Source: Lysobacteraceae bacterium
GTDB lineage: Bacteria; Pseudomonadota; Gammaproteobacteria; Xanthomonadales; Xanthomonadaceae
NCBI GenBank assembly: GCA_017990865.1
Contig: JAGNNB010000248.1
Span: 1-5,278 of the forward strand
DNA length: 5,278 nucleotides
Direction of reading: 5' to 3'
The notes under the pieces are model-generated. The model had not been told where the DNA came from and ran no database searches. It was given only the letters and a program-made list of their open reading frames with translations. The translations under genes and the position numbers were made by a program. Positions 1 to 5,278 of the stretch are shown in pieces (within the stretch, counting starts at the first letter, position 1; every line of letters starts with the position of its first letter).

Positions 1-1
1 C

Positions 2-211
2 CACGTGTTGCCCACGGGCGGCGCGGCGCGCGCATGGAGCGGCGTGTCGGTCGGCAGCTTCCAACTCGCGATCAGCGTGCAGCGCCTGGATCGCGAAGGT
101 TTGAAGGCGATCGGACCGGCGGCGATGCGCATCGCCGAGGCCGAAGGTCTGCAAGCGCATGCGAATGCGGTCGCGATTCGGCTCGCGGACGAAGCGGAGG
201 CGGTCGTATGA
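2..211 (+). CDS. hisD: Histidinol dehydrogenase, C-terminal fragment (5' end outside window)
   Basis: Only the last 69 codons are present. The first whole codon is CAC at 2-4, and the frame closes with TGA at 209-211. HisD oxidises L-histidinol to L-histidine in two NAD+-dependent steps, the last two reactions of the pathway, in the cytoplasm. The fragment opens with the family signature [10 protein letters not shown]; its first His matches the active-site His367 of E. coli HisD. It continues through a short helical tail to [12 protein letters not shown]. The His of that AHANAV motif (codon 158-160) matches the zinc ligand His419 of the E. coli enzyme. The tail length fits the roughly 430-residue family, so the C-terminus is complete. 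The truncation is caused by the window edge and is not a broken gene. The stop overlaps the hisC start (ATGA, 208-211). Identification is firm despite the short fragment. Confidence 0.95.
   Translation, partial: HVLPTGGAARAWSGVSVGSFQLAISVQRLDREGLKAIGPAAMRIAEAEGLQAHANAVAIRLADEAEAVV
196..200 (+). promoter_or_regulatory. Shine-Dalgarno sequence of hisC
   Basis: GGAGG lies within the end of hisD, seven bases before the ATG at 208. It is the strongest ribosome-binding site near the beginning of hisC. It supports the ATG at 208 as the start over later in-frame TTG/GTG codons near 295-306, even though the ATG gives a protein longer at its N-terminus than E. coli HisC. Confidence 0.75.
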
Positions 212-1377
212 GCGCAGCGCTCGACATCGAAACCAGCGCATCCGCGCACGGCGACACCGACGCGCCGCTCGACCAAGCCGCGATTGACGCAACGTTGGCC
301 TTGGTGCGCGAGGATCTGCGCGCATTCGCCGGGTATCGCTCGGCGCGCAGCGAACGCGTGAGCGGGTCGATCTGGTTGAACGCCAACGAATCCGCGTGGG
401 TCTGCGCGGCCGATGCCGACGATACGCTCCGCCGTTATCCCGCGCCGCAGCCCGATGCGTTGCGCGCGCGGCTCGCGGCGTTGTACGGCGTCGCCGACGA
501 GCACGTGCTGATCGGACGCGGCAGCGACGAAGCCATCGATTTGCTGGTTCGCGCTTTTTGTCGCGCCGAACGCGATGCGGTGACGATCTCACCGCCGGTG
601 TTCGGCATGTACGCCGTGTGCGCGCGCTTGCAGGCGGCGCGCATCGTCGAAGTGCCGCCACAGGACACCGATGACGGTTGGCGCACCGATCTCGACGCCG
701 TGCACGATGCGGCGCTCGCGAACGGCGCGAAGCTCGTATTCGTATGCTCGCCGGGGAATCCGACCGGCGAACTGGTTCCGCTCGCGGACATCGAATCCTT
801 GGCGACGAGCTTGCGCGGACGCGCGATCGTCGTCGTCGACGAGGCATACATCGAATTCGCCGATGCGACGTCCGCGACCACCGCGCTGACGCGGCACGCG
901 AATCTCGTCGTGCTGCGCACATTGTCGAAACTGCATGCGCTCGCGGGCGCTCGCATCGGTTGCGCCATCGCGCATCCGGCGATCATCGATGTGCTGCGAC
1001 GCTGCCAGGCGCCGTATCCGATTCCGGCACCGAGTGCGACGCTGGCGTTGGCGGCGCTTCGCCCGGATGAATCCGAACGAACCGCCGCGCGGGTCGAGAT
1101 CGTGATCCGCGAACGTGCGCGAGTCGCGGAGGCTTTGCGCGGATCGAATGGCGTACGTCGCGTCTACCCGAGCGCGGGCAATTACGTGCTCGCGCGATTC
1201 GACGATGCGGAGCGTGTTTATCGCACGCTGTTGGCGGCGGGCATCGTCGTGCGCGACATGCGCGCGACGGCCGGGTTGGAAGACGCGCTGCGGATCACCA
1301 TCGGAACACCGCAAGAAAACGACGCCATGCTCGCCGCGCTGAGCGCATCGGCATCCGTCGCCGGGAGTCTGGCATGA
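208..1377 (+). CDS. hisC: Histidinol-phosphate aminotransferase
   Basis: A 389-residue PLP enzyme of aminotransferase class I/II (fold type I). It transfers the amino group of glutamate to imidazole acetol phosphate, giving histidinol phosphate. Visible motifs are WLNANES near residue 55, SPGNPTG with the cofactor-contacting Asn184, [10 protein letters not shown] with Asp211 and Tyr214, TLSK with the Schiff-base Lys241, AGAR with Arg249, and LRITIGT with the carboxylate-binding Arg362. All six residues sit at a constant offset of 27 from the E. coli positions (157, 184, 187, 214, 222, 335), so the core has no net insertion or deletion between them. The extra length is an N-terminal extension of about 27 residues, rich in Ala, Asp, Ser and Thr, ahead of [11 protein letters not shown], plus a few residues at the C-terminus. 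The ATG overlaps the hisD stop and has a good GGAGG site, so the long form is preferred. A start at GTG 304 or TTG 301 would give a more typical length. The 3' end overlaps hisB by four bases. Confidence 0.97.
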   Translation: MSAALDIETSASAHGDTDAPLDQAAIDATLALVREDLRAFAGYRSARSERVSGSIWLNANESAWVCAADADDTLRRYPAPQPDALRARLAALYGVADEHVLIGRGSDEAIDLLVRAFCRAERDAVTISPPVFGMYAVCARLQAARIVEVPPQDTDDGWRTDLDAVHDAALANGAKLVFVCSPGNPTGELVPLADIESLATSLRGRAIVVVDEAYIEFADATSATTALTRHANLVVLRTLSKLHALAGARIGCAIAHPAIIDVLRRCQAPYPIPAPSATLALAALRPDESERTAARVEIVIRERARVAEALRGSNGVRRVYPSAGNYVLARFDDAERVYRTLLAAGIVVRDMRATAGLEDALRITIGTPQENDAMLAALSASASVAGSLA

Positions 1378-2456
1378 GCGCGACCAAACCCATCCTGTTC
1401 GTGGACCGCGACGGCACGCTGATCGAAGAACCCGCGGACTTCCAGATCGACGCCTACGAGAAACTGGCCTTCGTCGAAGGCGTGATTCCGGCGATGCTGC
1501 GTTTGCGCGACGCCGGTTACGAATTCGTGATCGTGACCAATCAAGACGGTCTCGGTACCGAAGCATTTCCGCAGGCCGCATTCGACGGCCCGCATGCGTT
1601 GATGCTGCGGATTTTCGAGAGCCAAGGCATTCGCTTTCGCGAGACGCTGATCGATACCAGCTATGCGCACGAAAACGCGCCGACGCGAAAGCCGAATCTC
1701 GGTCTAATGCAGCCGATGTTGCGCGATCGCAGCATCGACTGGTCGCGTTCGGCGATGGTCGGCGATCGCGATACCGATGTGCAGTTCGCCGAAAATCTCG
1801 GTATTCGGGGCTTCAAGCTGCGTTCGCCGGTCTTCGGTGAGGGCGTGGACTGGGCACAAATCGCGCACATCCTCGTCGATCGGCCACGCACCGCCGCCGT
1901 CGAGCGCAACACCAAAGAAACCCGAATCGCGATTTCGGTGGATCTCGATCGCGAAGCCGATCCGCGGGTTTCGACCGGGCTCGGATTCTTCGATCACATG
2001 CTGGAACAGATCGGCAAACACGGCGGTTTCGCCTTGGACATCCGCTGCGACGGCGATCTGCGGGTCGACGAGCATCACACCGTCGAGGACACCGGGCTCG
2101 CGCTCGGGCAAGCCTTGCGGCAGGCGTTGGGCGACAAGAAAGGCATCGCGCGCTATGGCTTCGTGCTGCCGATGGATGAAGCGCAGGCGAGCGCGACGCT
2201 CGACTGGTCCAGCCGTCCGTACTTCGTGTTCGACGGCGCGTTCGCGCGCGAACGCGTCGGCGACTTGCCGACCGAATTGGTGCCGCATTTCTTCCGTTCG
2301 TTGTGCGAGACCGCCGGTTTGAATCTGCATCTCGCTGTGCGCGGCGATAACGATCACCACAAGATCGAAGCCTGCTTCAAGGTCGTCGCACGCGCGTTGC
2401 GACGCTCGTTCGTGTGCGAGGGCGATACGCTGCCGAGTACGAAGGGGGCGTTGTGA
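1374..2456 (+). CDS. hisB: Bifunctional histidinol-phosphatase / imidazoleglycerol-phosphate dehydratase
   Basis: A 360-residue fusion catalysing two non-consecutive steps: IGP dehydration (C-terminal domain) and histidinol-phosphate dephosphorylation (N-terminal domain). Residues 1 to about 165 form a HAD phosphatase. It shows FVDRDGTL with nucleophile Asp11 and acid/base Asp13, TNQDGLGT with Thr55, Lys106 in TRKP, and GDRDTD with Asp131 and Asp135. Residues from about 170 to 360 form the dehydratase. It shows RNTKET, FFDHML (His208), [10 protein letters not shown] (His234, His235, Glu238), HFFRSL (His305) and [10 protein letters not shown] (His328, His329, Glu332), the two-metal ligand set of IGPD. 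The odd point is the loop at residues 94-104. It has the same length as in E. coli HisB, but the zinc ligands Cys93, His95, Cys101 and Cys103 are replaced by Asp94, Ser96, Ala102 and Thr104. The HAD catalytic residues are intact, so activity without this zinc is expected, by inference. A GGGAG at 1363-1367 precedes the ATG by six bases. The start overlaps the hisC stop as ATGA. Confidence 0.98.
   Translation: MSATKPILFVDRDGTLIEEPADFQIDAYEKLAFVEGVIPAMLRLRDAGYEFVIVTNQDGLGTEAFPQAAFDGPHALMLRIFESQGIRFRETLIDTSYAHENAPTRKPNLGLMQPMLRDRSIDWSRSAMVGDRDTDVQFAENLGIRGFKLRSPVFGEGVDWAQIAHILVDRPRTAAVERNTKETRIAISVDLDREADPRVSTGLGFFDHMLEQIGKHGGFALDIRCDGDLRVDEHHTVEDTGLALGQALRQALGDKKGIARYGFVLPMDEAQASATLDWSSRPYFVFDGAFARERVGDLPTELVPHFFRSLCETAGLNLHLAVRGDNDHHKIEACFKVVARALRRSFVCEGDTLPSTKGAL
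2442..2448 (+). promoter_or_regulatory. Shine-Dalgarno sequence of hisH (GTG start)
   Basis: AAGGGGG within the last codons of hisB lies four bases before the GTG at 2453 (seven counting from the AAGG part). The same frame is open further upstream to an ATG at 2414. That ATG would add 13 residues unlike any HisH, whereas the GTG puts the family start [14 protein letters not shown] at residue 3. The site and the protein alignment together fix the start at 2453. Confidence 0.65.
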
Positions 2457-3064
2457 CCGTCGCGCTGATCGATGCCGGCGGTGCGAACCTTGGTTCCGTG
2501 CGCTATGCGTTGGCGCGACTGGGCGTGGAGCCCCGCATCGTGCGCGATGCCGACGCCTTGGGCGCGCCCGAACGCATCATCCTGCCCGGTGTCGGTGCGG
2601 CCGCGCCGGCGATGAAGCTGTTGCGCGAACGCGGACTCGATCGTGCGCTCGTTGCGAGCGCCGCGCCGTTGCTAGGCATCTGTCTCGGCATGCAATTGCT
2701 GTTCGCTTCGTCGGCGGAAGGCGATGTCGAATGTCTGGGTTTATTGCCTGGAAGTGTCGAAAAATTGACGGCATCGGAGGGCGTTCGCATTCCGCATATG
2801 GGCTGGAATCGGCTCGAACCGTGCCCGCGCGCGGACGGCGCGCCTTGGCGTTTGCTCGACGGCGTCGAGACCGGCGCGTACGCCTATTTCGTTCACAGTT
2901 ACGCCGTGCCCGTCGTCGACTGCACGGCCGCGTCGACCACCCACGGCGCGGCCTTTTCGGCGACGATCGAAAGCGGGCGCTTGTACGGCATGCAGTTTCA
3001 TCCCGAGCGCTCGTCCGAGGTCGGATTGCGGATGCTCGCCAACTTTTTGAAGGTGCCGGCATGA
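2453..3064 (+). CDS. hisH: Imidazole glycerol phosphate synthase, glutaminase subunit
   Basis: A 203-residue class I (triad) glutamine amidotransferase. It hydrolyses glutamine and passes the ammonia through the HisF barrel, where PRFAR is converted to IGP and AICAR. AICAR returns to purine synthesis. Family marks in order are [18 protein letters not shown] at the N-terminus, the oxyanion-strand PGVG at residues 45-48, the nucleophile Cys77 in [19 protein letters not shown] near the middle, YFVHSYAV, and the remaining triad members His183 and Glu185 in [11 protein letters not shown]. Cys77 has the same number as in E. coli HisH, and the length is close to the usual 196-200. The GTG start overlaps the hisB stop as GTGA. 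The partner hisF lies one gene downstream, with hisA between, as in enteric his operons. No residue expected for catalysis is missing. Confidence 0.97.
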   Translation: MTVALIDAGGANLGSVRYALARLGVEPRIVRDADALGAPERIILPGVGAAAPAMKLLRERGLDRALVASAAPLLGICLGMQLLFASSAEGDVECLGLLPGSVEKLTASEGVRIPHMGWNRLEPCPRADGAPWRLLDGVETGAYAYFVHSYAVPVVDCTAASTTHGAAFSATIESGRLYGMQFHPERSSEVGLRMLANFLKVPA

Positions 3065-3846
3065 GCAACGACAACGATGTCCGCGAACCGTTCGTCGTCT
3101 ATCCCGCGATCGATGTGCGCGACGGCCGCGTGGTGCGTCTGCGGCAAGGCGACTACGATCGCGAGACGCGTTACGCGGACGATCCGTTCGCGCTCGCGAT
3201 GCGTTATGCCGATGCCGGCGCGCGTTGGTTGCATCTGGTCGATCTCGATGCCGCGCGTACTGGCGGTTACACGCTCGGCGCGCTGCTGCGCCGGATCGCC
3301 GTCGATGGACGGCTGCGCGTGCAAACCGGCGGCGGCTTGCGCGACGAAGACGGCGTGCGTACGTTGTTCGATACGGGCGCATCGCGGGTCGTGGTCGGGT
3401 CGTTGTCGGTGCGGGCGCCGCAGTTGGTCGAATCGTGGATCTCGAAATACGGCGAACGCATCGTCGTCGCGTTGGATACGCGTCGGGACGACGACGGCGT
3501 TTGGCGATTGCCGATTCATGGCTGGACCGAACGCGCGGACACGGAGTTGTCGACGTGCCTCCGGCGCTATCGCGACGCCGGGGCGCGGCATGTGTTGTGT
3601 ACCGACATCGCGTGCGACGGCATGTTGGAAGGCCCGAATCTCGATCTGTATCGCGCGCTGGTCGCCAGCGATCGCGATGTCGGCGATGCCGACGACCTCG
3701 CGCGCGGCGTCGGTATCCAAGCCAGCGGCGGCGTGCGCGATGTCGCGGATATCGTCGGCGCGAAGGCGGCCGGTTGCGCCGGCGTGATCTTGGGAAAATC
3801 GTTGCTGGAAGGCCGGCTCGGCATCGAAGAGGCGCTGGCATGTTGA
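3061..3846 (+). CDS. hisA: Phosphoribosylformimino-5-aminoimidazole carboxamide ribotide isomerase (ProFAR isomerase)
   Basis: A 261-residue (beta/alpha)8 barrel enzyme. It performs an Amadori rearrangement of ProFAR to PRFAR, the substrate of HisF/HisH. The two catalytic aspartates are visible: Asp18 in YPAIDVRDG at the end of strand 1, and Asp139 in [12 protein letters not shown] at strand 5. Half-barrel phosphate sites are marked by QTGGGLRDE with VVVGS in the first half, and by ASGGVRD with [11 protein letters not shown] in the second; [10 protein letters not shown] is the family strand-6 motif. Compared with the E. coli protein (245 residues), it has about 11 extra N-terminal residues and roughly 10 extra residues in an acidic loop around 202-218. 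It ends four residues earlier, with a Cys codon (TGT) that overlaps the hisF start. A GAAGG at 3049-3053 precedes the ATG by seven bases. The ATG overlaps the hisH stop. I saw no alternative start closer to the barrel. Confidence 0.97.
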   Translation: MSNDNDVREPFVVYPAIDVRDGRVVRLRQGDYDRETRYADDPFALAMRYADAGARWLHLVDLDAARTGGYTLGALLRRIAVDGRLRVQTGGGLRDEDGVRTLFDTGASRVVVGSLSVRAPQLVESWISKYGERIVVALDTRRDDDGVWRLPIHGWTERADTELSTCLRRYRDAGARHVLCTDIACDGMLEGPNLDLYRALVASDRDVGDADDLARGVGIQASGGVRDVADIVGAKAAGCAGVILGKSLLEGRLGIEEALAC

Positions 3847-4610
3847 GCGTGCGCATCGTGCCGTGCCTGGATGTGCGCGACGGACGCGTAGTCAAGGGCG
3901 TTCGCTTTCGCGATCACGTCGATATGGGCGATATCGTCGAACTCGCCGAGCGTTACCGCGACGAGGGTGCGGACGAATTGGTGTTCTACGATATCGGCGC
4001 CAGTCCGCAAGCGCGCGCGGTCGATACGGCTTGGGTCGAGCGCGTCGCCTCGCGCATCGATATTCCGTTCTGCGTGGCCGGCGGCATTCGCGATGTCGAC
4101 ACCGCGCGCCGGGTGTTGTTCGCGGGCGCGGACAAGATTTCGATCAACACGCCTGCGTTGGAGCGCCCGGCGCTGATCGCGGAAATCGCCGAGGCCTTCG
4201 GGACGCAATGCGTGGTGGTCGGCATCGATTCGCTGCGCGACGCCGACGGCGAATGGCGCGTGCGCAGCCACACCGGCGATCCGAATGCGATGCGCGCGCC
4301 GGGCAAGCGCACGCTCGATTGGGTCGCGGAAGCGCAGGTGCTGGGTGCGGGCGAAATCGTGCTCAATTGCATGGACAGCGACGGCGTCCGTCGCGGTTAC
4401 GACATCGCGCAACTGCGTGCGGTGCGAGCCATTTGCGCGGTGCCGCTGGTCGCGTCCGGCGGCGCTGGCGAAGCGGCGCATTTCGCGGCCGCGTTCCGCG
4501 AGGCCGATGTCGATGCGGCGCTGGCCGCCAGCGTGTTCCACTCTGGCGCCATCCGGATTCCAGAATTGAAACGCGACCTGCGCGATGCGGGTATCGAGGT
4601 GCGGTTGTGA
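3840..4610 (+). CDS. hisF: Imidazole glycerol phosphate synthase, cyclase subunit
   Basis: A 256-residue (beta/alpha)8 barrel, homologous to HisA. It uses HisH-derived ammonia to cleave and cyclise PRFAR into IGP and AICAR. Numbering matches Thermotoga maritima HisF through the first half: Arg5, Glu46 and Lys99 of the ammonia gate, Cys9, catalytic Asp11, Lys19 of the KGV loop, and Asp130 in [10 protein letters not shown]. The fourth gate residue (Glu167 in T. maritima) is Glu172 in [14 protein letters not shown], so about five residues are inserted between strands 5 and 6, as I recall for E. coli. Phosphate-binding segments are CVAGGIRD and VASGGAGE. One small variation is FYDIGAS where many HisF have DITAS. 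The ATG lies inside the end of hisA (ATGTTGA, seven-base overlap), with AGAGG seven bases upstream. The stop overlaps the hisIE GTG. Confidence 0.98.
   Translation: MLSVRIVPCLDVRDGRVVKGVRFRDHVDMGDIVELAERYRDEGADELVFYDIGASPQARAVDTAWVERVASRIDIPFCVAGGIRDVDTARRVLFAGADKISINTPALERPALIAEIAEAFGTQCVVVGIDSLRDADGEWRVRSHTGDPNAMRAPGKRTLDWVAEAQVLGAGEIVLNCMDSDGVRRGYDIAQLRAVRAICAVPLVASGGAGEAAHFAAAFREADVDAALAASVFHSGAIRIPELKRDLRDAGIEVRL
4596..4600 (+). promoter_or_regulatory. Shine-Dalgarno sequence of hisIE (GTG start)
   Basis: GAGGT within the end of hisF lies six bases before the GTG at 4607. An in-frame ATG at 4622 is the competing start but has no comparable purine-rich site in front of it. The sequence therefore favours the GTG, which overlaps the hisF stop as GTGA like the other junctions of this operon. 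Confidence 0.65.
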
Positions 4611-5230
4611 ACGAAACGACGATGCCCACGACAGCGCTCGACCCGGATGCGCTGGATTGGGAGAAGCAATCGGGCTTGTTGCCGGCCATCGTGCAGGACG
4701 CGCGGACGCGCAAAGTGCTGATGCTCGGTTACATGTCGCGAGAAGCGCTGCAAGTCACGCTCGACAGCGGCCAAGTCACGTTTTACAGCCGCAGCAAACA
4801 GCGGCTGTGGACGAAAGGCGAGAGCAGCGGCCACACGCTGCGGCTGGTCGGCATCGAAACCGATTGCGACCGCGACACCTTGTTGGTACAGGCGCAGCCG
4901 CAAGGGCCGACCTGCCATCTCGGCCGCGAGAGTTGCTTTCCGCATGCGCCCGGAGACGCTTTGGCGGAGCTGGAAGTCACCGTCGCGCAACGCGAGCGCG
5001 AACGGCCGGAGGGCAGCTACACCACACGATTGTTCGAGGCGGGTATCAAACGCATCGCGCAGAAAGTCGGCGAAGAAGGCTTGGAAGTCGCGCTCGCGGC
5101 GGTGATCGAAGACGATACCGCGTTGCTCGGCGAGGCGGCGGATTTGGTGTACCACCTGTTGGTGCTGTTGCGCATGCGCGGGCTGACGATGACCGATGTC
5201 GAACGCACGTTGGCGGAGCGCCGCGGCTGA
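4607..5230 (+). CDS. hisI: Bifunctional phosphoribosyl-AMP cyclohydrolase / phosphoribosyl-ATP pyrophosphohydrolase
   Basis: A 207-residue fusion (also called hisIE) for steps 2 and 3 of the pathway. The C-terminal HisE domain removes pyrophosphate from PR-ATP, and the N-terminal HisI domain then opens the purine ring of PR-AMP to give ProFAR. HisI spans about residues 15-115. It contains LMLGYMS, the [19 protein letters not shown] segment, the metal-binding DCDRD (Asp86, Asp88, Asp90) with Cys87, and [12 protein letters not shown] with Cys103 and Cys110, completing the three zinc cysteines. HisE spans about residues 120-207. It shows the MazG-like helices [12 protein letters not shown] (Glu156, Glu157, Glu160) and [14 protein letters not shown] (Glu176, Asp179). 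The length matches E. coli HisI (about 203). If translation begins at ATG 4622 instead of GTG 4607, the protein loses five poorly conserved residues. This is the last gene of the cluster, as usual in hisGDCBHAFI operons. Confidence 0.97.
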   Translation: MNETTMPTTALDPDALDWEKQSGLLPAIVQDARTRKVLMLGYMSREALQVTLDSGQVTFYSRSKQRLWTKGESSGHTLRLVGIETDCDRDTLLVQAQPQGPTCHLGRESCFPHAPGDALAELEVTVAQRERERPEGSYTTRLFEAGIKRIAQKVGEEGLEVALAAVIEDDTALLGEAADLVYHLLVLLRMRGLTMTDVERTLAERRG

Positions 5231-5278
5231 TATCGCGTCAATATCGCGCCCTATCCGCTGGCCGAGCGTTGTGACGAA
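5231..5278 (+). other. Non-coding tail after hisIE, no terminator seen
   Basis: Forty-eight bases follow the hisIE stop. They contain no convincing hairpin followed by a T-run, so the end of the operon transcript is not visible here. The octamer ATATCGCG occurs twice in tandem (5230-5237 and 5241-5248), starting in the last base of the hisIE stop codon. A GTG at 5271 is followed by too little sequence to judge as a start codon. Confidence 0.5.

Noticed and set aside
34..207. Upstream extension of the hisC frame to an ATG at 34
   Set aside because: It is an out-of-frame reading of the hisD 3' end, and the ATGA overlap with GGAGG at 208 is a better start.
2741..3895. Long open frame of 384 codons on the minus strand opposite hisH and hisA, with others opposite hisC (589-1581), hisB (1704-2360) and hisF/hisIE (3567-4541, 4397-5155)
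   Set aside because: The translations are Arg/Ala-rich or low-complexity with no recognisable motif. Each lies fully opposite a his gene with intact catalytic motifs. Long antisense frames are expected in high-GC coding DNA.
3863..4606. Upstream extension of the hisIE frame, and likewise of the hisF frame (from 3225) and the hisA frame (from 2731)
   Set aside because: The extra residues are Arg-rich out-of-frame translations of the preceding gene. The family starts and ribosome-binding sites place the true starts at 4607, 3840 and 3061.
3061..4610. Similarity between HisA and HisF (shared [14 protein letters not shown] starts and barrel motifs) as a possible recent tandem duplication
   Set aside because: HisA and HisF are ancient paralogues in nearly all histidine-synthesising organisms. 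The resemblance here is at the usual family level.
5256..5268. Small inverted repeat CGCT-GGCCG-AGCG after hisIE as a possible terminator
   Set aside because: The stem is only four base pairs and is followed by just two T residues before GTG, so it does not support an intrinsic terminator.
1..5278. Search for a novel system, mobile element, CRISPR array, RNA gene or horizontally acquired insert
   Set aside because: The window is filled end to end by co-directional his genes with uniform composition. No repeats, foreign genes or non-coding space large enough for such an element were seen.

Overview
The window is a compact, single-strand (+) stretch of a histidine biosynthesis operon. In order it holds the 3' end of hisD, then complete hisC, hisB (bifunctional), hisH, hisA, hisF and hisIE (fused), and a 48-base tail with no recognisable gene. 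This is the classical gammaproteobacterial order (hisGDCBHAFI). hisG and most of hisD would lie upstream of the window.

High GC, frequent CGC/GCG/TTG codons, a HisB carrying both the HAD phosphatase and IGP dehydratase domains, and a fused HisIE all suggest a gammaproteobacterium. The protein wording (for example [12 protein letters not shown] in HisC and the cysteine-free APTRKP loop in HisB) resembles what I recall of Xanthomonadales/Lysobacterales. That placement is inference and I cannot name a genus.

Every one of the six gene junctions is a stop/start overlap. hisD-hisC, hisC-hisB and hisH-hisA are ATGA; hisB-hisH and hisF-hisIE are GTGA; hisA-hisF is ATGTTGA. Purine-rich Shine-Dalgarno-like stretches lie inside the end of each upstream gene. 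No intergenic base exists between position 2 and 5230, so the genes are very probably co-transcribed and translationally coupled. No promoter, leader/attenuator or terminator can be seen in the window.

Together the genes cover steps 2-10 of the pathway: HisE and HisI (PR-ATP to ProFAR), HisA (ProFAR to PRFAR), HisH+HisF (PRFAR plus glutamine to IGP plus AICAR), HisB-C (IGP to imidazole acetol phosphate), HisC (transamination), HisB-N (histidinol-phosphate phosphatase) and HisD (histidinol to histidine). Catalytic residues are intact in every protein. The one notable departure is HisB, whose phosphatase domain lacks all four zinc-binding residues known from the E. coli enzyme. I found no sign of a novel system, mobile element, CRISPR, RNA gene or defence locus.
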